Source: Luteibacter mycovicinus
GTDB taxonomy: Bacteria > Pseudomonadota > Gammaproteobacteria > Xanthomonadales > Rhodanobacteraceae
Assembly (NCBI RefSeq): GCF_000745235.1
Contig: NZ_JQNL01000001.1
Span: 1,178,001 to 1,242,000, forward strand
Direction of reading: 5' to 3'
DNA length: 64,000 nucleotides
Within the stretch, counting starts at the first letter, position 1. Each line of letters begins with the position of its first letter. The position numbers and the translations under genes are program-made. The notes under the pieces were generated by a model. That model saw nothing but the letters and a program-made list of their open reading frames with translations. It was not told where the DNA came from and did not search any database. Shown piece after piece: positions 40,796 to 48,895 of this stretch.

Positions 40796-40824
40796 TTTTC
40801 AGCGGACGAAAGCAACGCTAGAGT
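40796..40824 (+). promoter_or_regulatory. Candidate promoter of the HU-family gene
   Basis: TTTTCA at 40796-40801 and TAGAGT at 40819-40824 lie 17 bases apart, each four of six to the sigma-70 consensus. The surrounding 168-bp gap has several A-tracts and is AT-richer than its neighbours. The start site would lie ~55 bases before the ATG. Confidence 0.4.
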
Positions 40825-40887
40825 GAGTCGCCCGCTGGGCACCGGCCGGAAAGGCCGCCTCATTCGATTCAAGTGACAAGGATAACC

Positions 40888-41292
40888 ATGGCCACGACCA
40901 AAAAAACGGCGGCGAAGAAGGCTGCCAAGGCTCCCGCCAAGGCCGCCGTGAAGGCTGCTAAGGCCCCGGCTGCTCTCAAGCCGATCAAGGATCCGCTTTC
41001 GAAGTCCACGCTCGTCTCGCACATCGTCGAGCAGAGCGGCGTCGACAGCAAGAGCGTCAAGGCTGTTCTGGCCTCGCTCGAAGGCGCGATCAACGCGTCG
41101 GTTCACAAGAAGGGCGCTGGCACGTTCACGCTGCCCGGCCTGCTGAAGATCACCTCCGTCGCCGTTGCGGCCAAGCCGAAGCGCAAGGGTAAGGACCCGT
41201 TCACGGGTGAAGAGCGCTGGTTCGCCGCCAAGCCCGCCTCGGTCAAGGTCAAGGTCCGTCCGCTCAAGAAGCTCAAGGACGCGGCCGCCTGA
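40888..41292 (+). CDS. HU-family DNA-binding protein with Lys/Ala-rich N-terminal tail
   Basis: A 134-residue nucleoid protein. Residues ~1-40 are a Lys/Ala/Pro-rich tail (MATTKKTAAKKAAKAPAKAA) resembling eukaryotic histone H1 tails; residues ~42-130 are the HU/IHF fold (SKSTLVSHIVEQSGVDSKSV, then FTLPGLLKITSV). Ordinary HU has ~90 residues. The ATG at 40888 has AAGGA upstream. It is single-gene, ended by a strong terminator. Expected to bend or compact DNA; a specific role is not known. Confidence 0.92.
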   Translation: MATTKKTAAKKAAKAPAKAAVKAAKAPAALKPIKDPLSKSTLVSHIVEQSGVDSKSVKAVLASLEGAINASVHKKGAGTFTLPGLLKITSVAVAAKPKRKGKDPFTGEERWFAAKPASVKVKVRPLKKLKDAAA

Positions 41293-41336
41293 TCTCTCGC
41301 GGAGGCCTTCGCCTTCGCGACCGACGAGGTACCCGA

Positions 41337-41367
41337 AAGCCTCCGCCCTAACGGCGGAGGCTTTTTT
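41337..41367 (+). terminator. Rho-independent terminator after the HU-family gene
   Basis: AAGCCTCCGCC and GGCGGAGGCTT form a perfect 11-bp stem around CTAAC, followed by six T. Confidence 0.93.
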
Positions 41368-41394
41368 CATGGGTCCGTGCCGAAGGTCATGCTT

Positions 41395-41410
41395 GACTAC
41401 ACGTGTCGTC
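41395..41410. promoter_or_regulatory. Candidate BlaI-type operator O1
   Basis: GACTACA-CG-TGTCGTC is a 16-bp dyad with 6 of 7 half-site bases matching its partner. It overlaps TTGACT at 41393-41398, a plausible -35 box, so repressor binding would block the promoter of the downstream pair. BlaI/MecI operators carry TACA and TGTA halves. Confidence 0.6.
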
Positions 41411-41421
41411 AGGCGCAGGCT

Positions 41422-41437
41422 GATTACATCTGTAGTC
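41422..41437. promoter_or_regulatory. Candidate BlaI-type operator O2
   Basis: GATTACA-TC-TGTAGTC is a second dyad of the same design (TACA-N2-TGTA core), centred 27 bp after O1 and 20 bp upstream of the blaI start. Two dyads at this spacing are typical of BlaI-controlled promoters. Confidence 0.65.
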
Positions 41438-41449
41438 AGGAGCGGTGGC

Positions 41450-41836
41450 ATGCGCAACAAGACCGTGGGCGATCAGGAACTCGCCCTTCTCCAGCACATC
41501 GAGGAAACACCGAAATCGTCGGTCGCGGAGGTGTGTGCCGCCTTCGGGGAGAGCCGTGGCCTGGCTCGCTCCACGGTGCTGACGATGATGGAACGCCTGC
41601 GTGCGAAGGGGTATCTCACGCGCCGGCACGTCGACGGCATGTACCGTTACAGCGTGACCAACGGCAGCGGAGAAGTGATGACCGGCGCCGTGGCCCGCTT
41701 CGTCGAGAAGACGCTGCAGGGTTCGGTGTCGCCCTTCGTCGCCTGGATGTCCGAACGCGGCCAGGTCAGCGACAGCGAACTGGCGGAACTCGAAGCGCTC
41801 GTCGATACCCTGCAGTCGCGACGCAAGGGGCGCTGA
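41450..41836 (+). CDS. BlaI/MecI/CopY-family transcriptional repressor
   Basis: A 128-residue winged-helix repressor. VGDQELALLQHIEE starts the DNA-binding domain, GLARSTVLTMMERLRAKGYL is the recognition helix region, and HVDGMYRYSV the wing; the C-terminal ~50 residues form the dimer domain that M56 peptidases inactivate by cleavage. The start at 41450 is preceded by CAGGAG. It is one base upstream of the M56 gene, with two operator dyads in front, so it should repress its own pair. No beta-lactamase gene is next to it. Confidence 0.92.
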   Translation: MRNKTVGDQELALLQHIEETPKSSVAEVCAAFGESRGLARSTVLTMMERLRAKGYLTRRHVDGMYRYSVTNGSGEVMTGAVARFVEKTLQGSVSPFVAWMSERGQVSDSELAELEALVDTLQSRRKGR

Positions 41837-41837
41837 C

Positions 41838-43613
41838 ATGGAGGCTCTCTTCGATACGCTGCTCTCGCGCCTCGTCCATGCCTCGGTGCAGGCCGTGCTG
41901 CTGGCCGGCGTGGTGTACGCCGTGTGCCGCCTCGTTCCCACGATGTCGGCCTCGGCGAAGGCGACCTTGTGGTGGTTGCTCGGCGCCCAGCTGATCGCAG
42001 GCATCGTGTCGCCGACGCTGCTCGGCCTCCCGCTGTTGCCCGCGGCGACGATCGCCCCCGTCGAGCCCGTGACGACCATCGCGCCGCTCACCCTGCCCGG
42101 CGCCATGGATACGATGCCCGCCGGCGATGGCACCGTCTCGTGGACGGCCACGTTGCTGTTCATCTGGCTGCTGGCCGTCGCGGTTCAAGCCGCTGTCGCC
42201 AGCCTGCGCTGGCGCAGGCTGGCGGGGGTGGTGCATCGCGCGATGCCTCACGACGACGTCCGCATCGAAACGCTTTGCGCCCGTCGCGCCCGCGAGACGG
42301 GCCTTCACCGGTCACCCCGACTCGCGGTATCGCCCGAAGTGGATTCGCCTCAGGTCGTCGGCCTGCGGCACCCGACCATCCTCCTGCCGCTCGAGGTACG
42401 CCTCAGCGACGAAGATCTCGATCTCGCGCTGATGCACGAACTCGCGCACGTGCGCCGTGGCGATCTGATGCTCGGCTGGATCCCCGCGATCGCCCGCGCC
42501 CTGTTCTTCTTCCACCCCGTGGTTCACTTCGCCGTACGCGAGTACGCCCTTTGCCGTGAAGCCGCGTGCGACGCGCTGGTCGTATCGCGGGGCGGCACGA
42601 TCACGAAAACGTACGGCCGCCTGCTGCTGCGGCTCGGCGTGACTCCGCCTCCGCATCACGCGCTGCCCGGTGCCTCGCCCACCTTTCATTCGCTGAAGAG
42701 GAGACTGCTCATGCTCGCTCAGGCCAACGATAGTCATCCCCGTGTGCTGACCTGGTGCCTCGTCGCCGCGATCGCCGCCGTGGGTGTGTTCCCGTGGCGC
42801 GTGGTGGCGGCGGACCAGAGCAAGACGACGGTGTCGCGCTTCTACATGCCGCCACCGCCCACGCCACCGGCGCCGGCACCCGCCGCCACACCCGCGCCAG
42901 CGGCTGCGCCCGCACCGATGTCCGCCACGTCGCTGGTCGCGCCCGTGGCACCTGTCGCGCCAGTGGCACCCGTTGCGCCCGTTCAGGCCTCGGTACCGCC
43001 GGCACCGCCAGCCCCGCCGGCGCCCGCGGTATGGTCGGAAGACGTTCATGGTGAGCCCACCAACGGCTTCTTCTACTTCTCCAACGACATTCACGTCGCC
43101 AGTGGCAGCAGCAGCGATTTTCAGCGCGCGGAGGCCGCTTACCGGGATGTCGGCAAAGACTTTGTGTGGTTCCGTCAAGGCAGGCAGGCCTGGGTGATCC
43201 GCGACCCCGCGTACGTGAAACGCATTCACCAGGCCTACGCGGCGCCGTCAAAGCCCGCCGACATGGCCGCGATCATGGCGGACCAGCAGGCCGGACTGGA
43301 CCGGAAGCAGGAAGTGCTCAGCGAGCAGATGGCGAAGCTGAGCGCGAAACAGAGTGAGCTGATCTCGAAACAGATGACGTCGACCGGTCCGCGCGATGAA
43401 GCCGCCTATGTGGCCGGTAACGACGCCATCGGCCGCGAGCAGGCCGCCATCGCGCGGCAGATGGCACAGATCGGGCAGCAGCGCGCACTGCAAGGCAAGA
43501 CGATGGCCGAATGGGGCCGCAGGCAGGCCGACGCATCGCGCAAGGCCTCCGAGGAAGTGAGCACGATCCTGGCCGAGGCGATCCGCAACCACGCCGCCCA
43601 GGCCGCACGCTGA
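41838..43613 (+). CDS. M56-family (BlaR1-like) membrane metallopeptidase with an unfamiliar C-terminal domain
   Basis: A 591-residue signalling protease. Residues 1-310 are the M56 part with about four membrane helices and the zinc site HELAH at residues 200-204 (then EAACDALVVSR with the third ligand). Residues ~335-400 are a Pro/Ala/Val linker with tandem VAP repeats. Residues ~405-465 (FFYFSNDIHVASG, then WFRQGRQAWVIRDPAYVKRI) and a Gln/Lys-rich coiled-coil-like end follow. The penicillin-binding sensor domain of BlaR1 is absent, so the signal is probably not a beta-lactam. Its likely substrate is the BlaI-like repressor encoded just upstream. Confidence 0.88.
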   Translation: MEALFDTLLSRLVHASVQAVLLAGVVYAVCRLVPTMSASAKATLWWLLGAQLIAGIVSPTLLGLPLLPAATIAPVEPVTTIAPLTLPGAMDTMPAGDGTVSWTATLLFIWLLAVAVQAAVASLRWRRLAGVVHRAMPHDDVRIETLCARRARETGLHRSPRLAVSPEVDSPQVVGLRHPTILLPLEVRLSDEDLDLALMHELAHVRRGDLMLGWIPAIARALFFFHPVVHFAVREYALCREAACDALVVSRGGTITKTYGRLLLRLGVTPPPHHALPGASPTFHSLKRRLLMLAQANDSHPRVLTWCLVAAIAAVGVFPWRVVAADQSKTTVSRFYMPPPPTPPAPAPAATPAPAAAPAPMSATSLVAPVAPVAPVAPVAPVQASVPPAPPAPPAPAVWSEDVHGEPTNGFFYFSNDIHVASGSSSDFQRAEAAYRDVGKDFVWFRQGRQAWVIRDPAYVKRIHQAYAAPSKPADMAAIMADQQAGLDRKQEVLSEQMAKLSAKQSELISKQMTSTGPRDEAAYVAGNDAIGREQAAIARQMAQIGQQRALQGKTMAEWGRRQADASRKASEEVSTILAEAIRNHAAQAAR

Positions 43614-43665
43614 CGTATCCGCACACCTCCGGTATGGTGAAGGAATTTCCCCTACCGGAGGCACC

Positions 43666-44331
43666 ATGCGACTTGAATCGGACACGGTCATCCAGACCCG
43701 CGCGTTGCTCTTCGACATGGACGGCACGCTGATCGACTCACGCGTCCTCGTCGAGAAGATCTGGAAACGCTGGTGTGACGAGAACGGTCTGGACTGGCAT
43801 TACGTCCTCCCCCGTCTGCACGGCGTGCGCATGCTGGATTCGGTGCGCCGTTTCGCCCCGCCGGGTGTGGACGTGAATGCCGCGTACGAGCGCCTGTACA
43901 ACGAGGAAGTGAACGACGTCGAAGGGATCGTGCCGATTCCGGGCGCACTCGAACTGCTCGCCGCGCTGCCTCAGGAAACGTGGACCATCGTGACCTCGGC
44001 CGACACCACCCTGGCCACCGGGCGTCTGGCCGCGGCCGGGATCGTGCCGCCGCCGCTCATGGTCACCGGTGAAATCGTCACCGACGGCAAGCCGCATCCC
44101 GAGGGCTACCTGCTCGGCGCAAAACGCATGGGTGCGGCGCCTGAGGACTGCCTGGTCTTCGAAGACGCGAAAGCGGGCATCGATGCGGGACGGGCGGCGG
44201 GCTCGCGCGTGATCGCTATCGCAGGCGATCATCCGGAAGAAATCGCGGAAGACGTCGAGTGGATCGCCGACCTGACCGCGCTGCGTTTCGAAAGCTACAA
44301 AGAAGGCGTCGTGACGCTGCGCGTGGTCTGA
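43666..44331 (+). CDS. HAD-superfamily sugar-phosphatase-like hydrolase
   Basis: A 221-residue HAD-IA phosphatase. ALLFDMDGTLIDSR is motif I with the nucleophile Asp, TIVTSADTTLATGRL contains the motif II Ser/Thr region, and GKPHPEGYLLGAKRM and CLVFEDAKAGIDAGRAAG give motifs III and IV. It resembles the 2-deoxyglucose-6-phosphatase / glycerol-phosphatase group (YfbT/HxpA-like) that removes phosphate from small sugars. GGAGG lies before the ATG. Its stop is 3 bases from the convergent flavoprotein gene. Confidence 0.88.
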   Translation: MRLESDTVIQTRALLFDMDGTLIDSRVLVEKIWKRWCDENGLDWHYVLPRLHGVRMLDSVRRFAPPGVDVNAAYERLYNEEVNDVEGIVPIPGALELLAALPQETWTIVTSADTTLATGRLAAAGIVPPPLMVTGEIVTDGKPHPEGYLLGAKRMGAAPEDCLVFEDAKAGIDAGRAAGSRVIAIAGDHPEEIAEDVEWIADLTALRFESYKEGVVTLRVV

Positions 44332-44334
44332 GCG

Positions 44335-45771
44335 TCAGTAGACATCGCGGCGATAGCGGCCGTCGGCGAGCATGTCGTCGACGGCCCGCTTGCCGAGGAT
44401 GCCGCGCAAGGCCGCATCCACACCGGGAGCCATCCCCGCGAGGCTGCCGCAGACATAGATCGCCGCGCCGTCGTCGACGTAGCTACGCACGTCATCAGCC
44501 GCGGCACGCAGACGGTCCTGCACGTAACGTGGGCCCTGCGTCTCGCGCGACCAGACCAGGTCCAGCCGTTCCACCCGGCCGTCCGCTCGCCATCGCTCCA
44601 GCTCATCCACGTGGAGACGATCGACGCCGGCGTGCCGCTCACCGAAGATCAGCCAGTTGCGCACGTGTCCGCGTGCCACACGTTCTTTCAGCAAGGCACG
44701 CAAACCCGCGATCCCCGTGCCATTGCCGATCAGCAGCATCGGACGGTCGTCGCCCGGCGCATGGAAGCCTTCGTTACGGCGGACGCGCAGATCGACCGCG
44801 TCACCGATATCGGCAAGTGCGGTCAGCCAGCCCGAGCCGAGTCCCAGCGACCCCGTCGCGTCCCGCTGCTGACGGACCACCAGATGCAGGGTTTTATCGG
44901 AGGGCAGCGAGGCGATGGAATACTCGCGGTGAGGATGTATCTGTTCATCATCGCGCCCACGACGCGGTCCGATTTCGACAACGTCCCCCGCATCCCAACG
45001 CAGATGCGCCGCGTCCACCGGTGCCAGGGCGATGTGGAAGCATGGGCCGCCGGCACTACCGGGATTGAGCAACCGGCGTTCGACCAGCCGCCACGACTGA
45101 TAAGCCGGACGCACCCAGTCGGGCGCCTCGGGTGAACCGGCCCACTCGGCGACGTGGTGTTGCCAGTGACGCAGCGCGCCCGGATCGCCGTTGTCCACTT
45201 CGACAAGGTCGAAAGCCGGTACGGCGCCACTGCTGCGCAACCAGCGATCGAGGTCGTGCCCGAAGGCGCAGAAGTCCTCGTAATCGTGGTCGCCCAGCGC
45301 CAGCAAGCCATACGACAGGCCTTGCAGAGCCAGCGCACCGGCCATGACGTCCCGGCGGAAACCCGTAGCGGGATCGGGCGCGTCGCCTTCGCCCGTCGTG
45401 CTGGCGATGAAAAGCATGCGTTTCGCTCCCTGCAACGTCGCCGGGGTCAGTGTGTCGATCGACTGCAAGGCCACGGCATCGCCGCCGTGACGCAAGGTGG
45501 CCGCCGTGAGGTTCGCGAGCTCGGCCGCATAGCCGGTCTGCGTGGCGTACACGACGTGGATGGTGTCCGAACCGGTGTCGACAGCGACGGGAGCTCGTCG
45601 CCGGTTCAGCGCCACGGTGAGGGCCGCCCACCCGACGACGATCGCGGAAGCCAGCCCCGTGCGCGGCCAGTCCGACGCGTGCGTGCCGGTAAAATCGTGA
45701 AGGGTCGCGAACCACGTGGCCACGGCGGCCAGCGCGATACCGATCGCGATCTGTCCGATCGGCACCCTCAC
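44335..45771 (-). CDS. Membrane-anchored flavodoxin/ferredoxin-reductase fusion
   Basis: A ~478-residue NADPH diflavin reductase of the sulfite-reductase-flavoprotein type. Two N-terminal membrane helices (around residues 5-25 and 38-57) precede a flavodoxin domain (VVYATQTGYAAELANLTAAT, then FIASTTGEGDAPDPA) and an FNR domain with FAD (REYSIASLPSD) and NADPH (MLLIGNGTGIAGLRALL; YVCGSLAGMAPGVD) motifs. I chose the GTG at 45771 (GGAG upstream); the ATG at 45858 would overlap apbE by 56 bases. It should feed electrons into the PepSY/flavinylated system encoded upstream. Confidence 0.85.
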   Translation of the reverse strand: MRVPIGQIAIGIALAAVATWFATLHDFTGTHASDWPRTGLASAIVVGWAALTVALNRRRAPVAVDTGSDTIHVVYATQTGYAAELANLTAATLRHGGDAVALQSIDTLTPATLQGAKRMLFIASTTGEGDAPDPATGFRRDVMAGALALQGLSYGLLALGDHDYEDFCAFGHDLDRWLRSSGAVPAFDLVEVDNGDPGALRHWQHHVAEWAGSPEAPDWVRPAYQSWRLVERRLLNPGSAGGPCFHIALAPVDAAHLRWDAGDVVEIGPRRGRDDEQIHPHREYSIASLPSDKTLHLVVRQQRDATGSLGLGSGWLTALADIGDAVDLRVRRNEGFHAPGDDRPMLLIGNGTGIAGLRALLKERVARGHVRNWLIFGERHAGVDRLHVDELERWRADGRVERLDLVWSRETQGPRYVQDRLRAAADDVRSYVDDGAAIYVCGSLAGMAPGVDAALRGILGKRAVDDMLADGRYRRDVY

Positions 45772-45802
45772 GCATCGCTCCGCAAGAATCGGTCCCGCTT
45801 CG

Positions 45803-46870
45803 TCACGGATGCAGCGCCTTCGAAAACCCCGGCGACATCCGCTCGATGAATTTTCCATCCTCGCCGTACAGGATGAAGAGCACGGCGATGTCGTGGCGCC
45901 TGGCGTACGCCATGCCTTCGTCCGGCCCCAGCACGGTCATCGTGGTGCCCAGCGAATCGGCATGCATGCAGTCGTCCGCGATGATGCTGACCGAGGCGAT
46001 GCGATGCGCCACGGGAAAGCCCGTGCGCGGATCGATATGGTGCGAGTAGAACTTGCCTCCCGTTTCGAAATAGTGGCGGTAATCGCCCGAGGTGGCGATC
46101 GCACGATCGGTCAGCGAAACGATCCGCTCAACCTCGTCCGGTGAATCGAGCGCGCCGGAAGCCGCGCCCGGACGCTCGATACCGACGTGCCAGGGCGTAC
46201 CGTCGGGTTTGCGGCCGCGCGCGCGCAACTCCCCGCCGACCTCGACCAGATAGGCCGCGACGCCGGATGCATCGAGAAAACGCGCCACCTGATCGACACC
46301 GAAGCCCTTGGCCACCGACGACAGATCCACGTAGACGCCACCCGGCTGCCACGCGCGATGGCCCGCATCATCGAGACGGATGCGGTCCCATCCGACGCGT
46401 CCCCGCGCTGCCGCGATCTCCGCGGCGGTCGGCGCCTCGCGGGGGCGTTTGTCCGGGCCGAATCCCCACAGGTTCACCAGCGGTCCCACCGTCGGGTCGT
46501 ACGCGCCACCGGAATCCTTCGCCAGCCCGAGCGCATAGCGCAGCACGCCGTAGAACTCCGGCGGCAACGTCTGCCACGTGCGCGCCGGTGCGCGGTTGAA
46601 ACGGCTGAGGTCGGAGTCGTGCTCGTACGTACTCATCTGCGCGACGACGCGATCCACCTCGGCCTGGATGCCCGCCTCGATGGCGCGATCGTCCGCGCCA
46701 TTGGACAACACGGCATTCACCGACCAGGTCGTCCCCATCGTGTCGCCTTCGAAGCGGCGCACATCCTTCGCGCCCGCCCCGGGCGAGACCATCAGCGCCA
46801 GCAGCACTAAAACGGCCGGGACGACAAACGCCCGTCGGGCACCCGCCCTGCGGGCGACCGCCCGGATCAC
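45803..46870 (-). CDS. apbE: FAD:protein FMN transferase
   Basis: A 355-residue enzyme that moves FMN from FAD onto a Thr or Ser of target proteins in the periplasm. After a signal peptide (hydrophobic ~15-34), MGTTWSVNAVL, DLSSVAKGFGVDQVARFL and YLVEVGGELRARGRKPDG are ApbE landmarks, and HHIDPRTGFPV, IADDCMHADSLGTTMTVLG carry the metal/FAD-binding residues. It overlaps the DUF4198 gene by 4 bases. A target motif is visible in the DUF2271 protein of the same cassette. Confidence 0.94.
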   Translation of the reverse strand: MIRAVARRAGARRAFVVPAVLVLLALMVSPGAGAKDVRRFEGDTMGTTWSVNAVLSNGADDRAIEAGIQAEVDRVVAQMSTYEHDSDLSRFNRAPARTWQTLPPEFYGVLRYALGLAKDSGGAYDPTVGPLVNLWGFGPDKRPREAPTAAEIAAARGRVGWDRIRLDDAGHRAWQPGGVYVDLSSVAKGFGVDQVARFLDASGVAAYLVEVGGELRARGRKPDGTPWHVGIERPGAASGALDSPDEVERIVSLTDRAIATSGDYRHYFETGGKFYSHHIDPRTGFPVAHRIASVSIIADDCMHADSLGTTMTVLGPDEGMAYARRHDIAVLFILYGEDGKFIERMSPGFSKALHP

Positions 46871-47685
46871 TGCGGCAACACCTCGAGCGTCGCCGTATAG
46901 CCCAGGCGACGCTGTTTCGCTTCCTTCGTCGAGGTCTTCTTGTCATCGGCCGAAGCATTCACCCAGTACATCCCGGCGGCGGGCCAGGTAAACGAGAATT
47001 TCCCGTCCTTGTCCGTCGTCGTGTCCATCTCATCCTGCGCATTGCGATAGCGCGTCGCACCATCGATGGCGACGACCTTTACATCCGCGGCCGGCTTACC
47101 GTCCACCAGCAACTGGAAGGTCGCTTTTTCTCCGGACACGAGATCGTTCGGCGCGGTCACCGGGACCAGTTCCATGCCCTTGCCCGTCGGCTTCAGCGCG
47201 CCCGTGCTCGGCGAACCCTGGGTCACGAAGGTCTCGACACGCGAGGCCATTTCGTTGACTTCGACGTTCTTCGCGTTCGCGGGCAGGCCGGCCTTGAGGT
47301 CCGTGGCGTTACCGCGCCAGCGCTTCTTCTGGCCGTCCAGTTCGTACGTGGCGAATACGCCCTGGTTGACCAGCGCGATGCGATACGTGCCCTTCTGCGG
47401 CACGGCAAGATCGAACGTGCTGCGGTACTTGCCCTTGTTTTCGTTCTCCGCCTGCACGGTGCTGCCATCCGGTGCGGTAATCACCAGCTGGTCGAGCTGT
47501 GCCGGGAAATGATCGGGGTAGTACAAATCGTTGGAGACGGCGGCATCGACGGTGACCCAGGCGTCGTCACCGGAAACCACCGTGGCGGACGGCACCATCC
47601 ACATCTTGTGCGCCTGGGCGGCCATCGGAAGAGCGAGAGCCAGGGCGGCACCGAGCGCGGCGCGAACGAATGCGTGCTTCATCAT
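46867..47685 (-). CDS. DUF4198 periplasmic protein
   Basis: A 272-residue exported protein. A signal peptide ends at MAAQAHKMWM; the mature start HKMWMVPSATVVSGDDAWVT is the usual opening of DUF4198 proteins, whose N-terminal His is exposed after cleavage and could bind metal. Two beta-sandwich-like domains follow, the second with a carboxypeptidase-regulatory-like stretch (KVVAIDGATRYRN, then FTWPAAGMYWVNA). GGAG precedes the ATG. In similar clusters it accompanies DUF2271 and ApbE; its biochemical role is unknown. Confidence 0.88.
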   Translation of the reverse strand: MMKHAFVRAALGAALALALPMAAQAHKMWMVPSATVVSGDDAWVTVDAAVSNDLYYPDHFPAQLDQLVITAPDGSTVQAENENKGKYRSTFDLAVPQKGTYRIALVNQGVFATYELDGQKKRWRGNATDLKAGLPANAKNVEVNEMASRVETFVTQGSPSTGALKPTGKGMELVPVTAPNDLVSGEKATFQLLVDGKPAADVKVVAIDGATRYRNAQDEMDTTTDKDGKFSFTWPAAGMYWVNASADDKKTSTKEAKQRRLGYTATLEVLPQ

Positions 47686-47697
47686 CGGGTAACTCCG

Positions 47698-48210
47698 TTA
47701 CGGGTTGAGGTCGAGGTTGATCTGACCGAGTTCGGCGCTGCCCTTCGCGGACAGATGCGTGCTGGCCTTCGCGGGCCAGTCGAATGCGATGCGCTGGGTT
47801 TCGTGACCGCCGACTTCGCGCGCGGCTTCCACGACGATTTCGTAGTGTCCCGGGGCGAGCGTGCCCAGCGGCGGCTTGCCGTCGGTGAAGCGCAGCTGGT
47901 GCTGGCCCGCCGGGCGCGTCGCACCGGATACGCCGTCGATCGGCATGGTCTGATCGCGGCCGGTACGACGCCACCACTGGCGCATGTCCTTCAGCCACTT
48001 GGTGCCTTCGCCGTCCTTCTTCCTGACGTCGTACCAGACGGCGAGATTGGCGGCGACCGTGTGGTCCTCGCGCTCGATCCATACGGCGACATAAGGCCGG
48101 TGGTATTCGGCGACCTTGAGCTCCGGGATCTCCACCGTCAGTTTCATGTCGGCGGCGAAGGCCGGCGCGGCGACGGTGAGGCAGAAGGCGAAAGGCAATA
48201 AGCGACGCAT
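47698..48210 (-). CDS. DUF2271 periplasmic protein with ApbE flavinylation motif
   Basis: A 170-residue exported protein (signal MRRLLPFAFCLTVAAPAFAA). Residues ~40-60 (YVAVWIEREDHTVAANLAVW) and RQWWRRTGRD are DUF2271 hallmarks. IDGVSGATRPAG at residues 91-102 fits the consensus D-x-x-[S/T]-G-A-[S/T] at which ApbE attaches FMN; the predicted acceptor is Thr98. This makes it the likely substrate of the ApbE encoded two genes downstream and a periplasmic electron carrier. The start at 48210 gives the signal peptide; the longer frame upstream lies in the PepSY gene. Confidence 0.9.
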   Translation of the reverse strand: MRRLLPFAFCLTVAAPAFAADMKLTVEIPELKVAEYHRPYVAVWIEREDHTVAANLAVWYDVRKKDGEGTKWLKDMRQWWRRTGRDQTMPIDGVSGATRPAGQHQLRFTDGKPPLGTLAPGHYEIVVEAAREVGGHETQRIAFDWPAKASTHLSAKGSAELGQINLDLNP

Positions 48211-48221
48211 ACGAAATTCCG

Positions 48222-48845
48222 TCAGTGAATGAAAAGGAGGGCGATGACCACGGGAAGGACGAAGCCAAGGGCGACCATCGGCCAGGTCATGCGGCGCTGA
48301 CCCGCATGCAACTTGAGCAGCAGCAGGCCGGTCAGCGCGAAGACGACGCAGGCCAGCGCGAAAACATCGATGAACCAGCTCCAGACCGGACCGGTGTTGC
48401 GGCCCTTGTGCAGGTCGTTGGCATACGCCAGCCAGCCGCGATCTGTGGTTTCGGACTGCACCTCGCCGGTTTCCCGGTCGATGCTCACCCAGCCGTCGCC
48501 ACCGGGACGCGGCAGCGCGACCTCGACTTCGTCCTCGCTCCAGTCGCCGTCGCGACCATCGATGCGCATGCCCGTCTTCGATTCGACAAAGGCGGCCACC
48601 GCGGGCGCCACCGGTGCCGACCTGCGACCGGGGTCGACCAGTTTCGCCCTCAGTCCGGGCGGCAAGGTCGCCGTGTGTCGCACCACCCGGGGCGATGCTT
48701 CGATCGCGCCGGCATGGTTGAGCGTGAACCCGGTGACCGAAAAGAGCAGGAGCACGACCAGCGAGATCGCGGAGCTGATCCAGTGCCAGCGATGCAGGTG
48801 CTTGAGCCAGAACGCGCGGCTTTGCCGGTCGACGGTATCGCGCAT
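48222..48845 (-). CDS. PepSY-associated transmembrane protein
   Basis: A 207-residue inner-membrane protein. Residues 14-45 (FWLKHLHRWHWISSAISLVV) open the first helix with a His-rich face seen in PepSY_TM proteins; a periplasmic PepSY-type region (GDGWVSIDRETGEVQSETTD) spans ~60-140, and two more helices close it. Histidines HLHRWH and DLHKGR could bind haem (inference). The ATG at 48845 is the family-like start; longer frames run through the promoter. It is first in the cassette, 11 bp before DUF2271, below a Fur-like palindrome. Confidence 0.87.
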   Translation of the reverse strand: MRDTVDRQSRAFWLKHLHRWHWISSAISLVVLLLFSVTGFTLNHAGAIEASPRVVRHTATLPPGLRAKLVDPGRRSAPVAPAVAAFVESKTGMRIDGRDGDWSEDEVEVALPRPGGDGWVSIDRETGEVQSETTDRGWLAYANDLHKGRNTGPVWSWFIDVFALACVVFALTGLLLLKLHAGQRRMTWPMVALGFVLPVVIALLFIH

Positions 48846-48895
48846 GTGGTGGATCGCCCCTGAAACGCCGATAGCAGCCCGGGATGGTAAACCAC

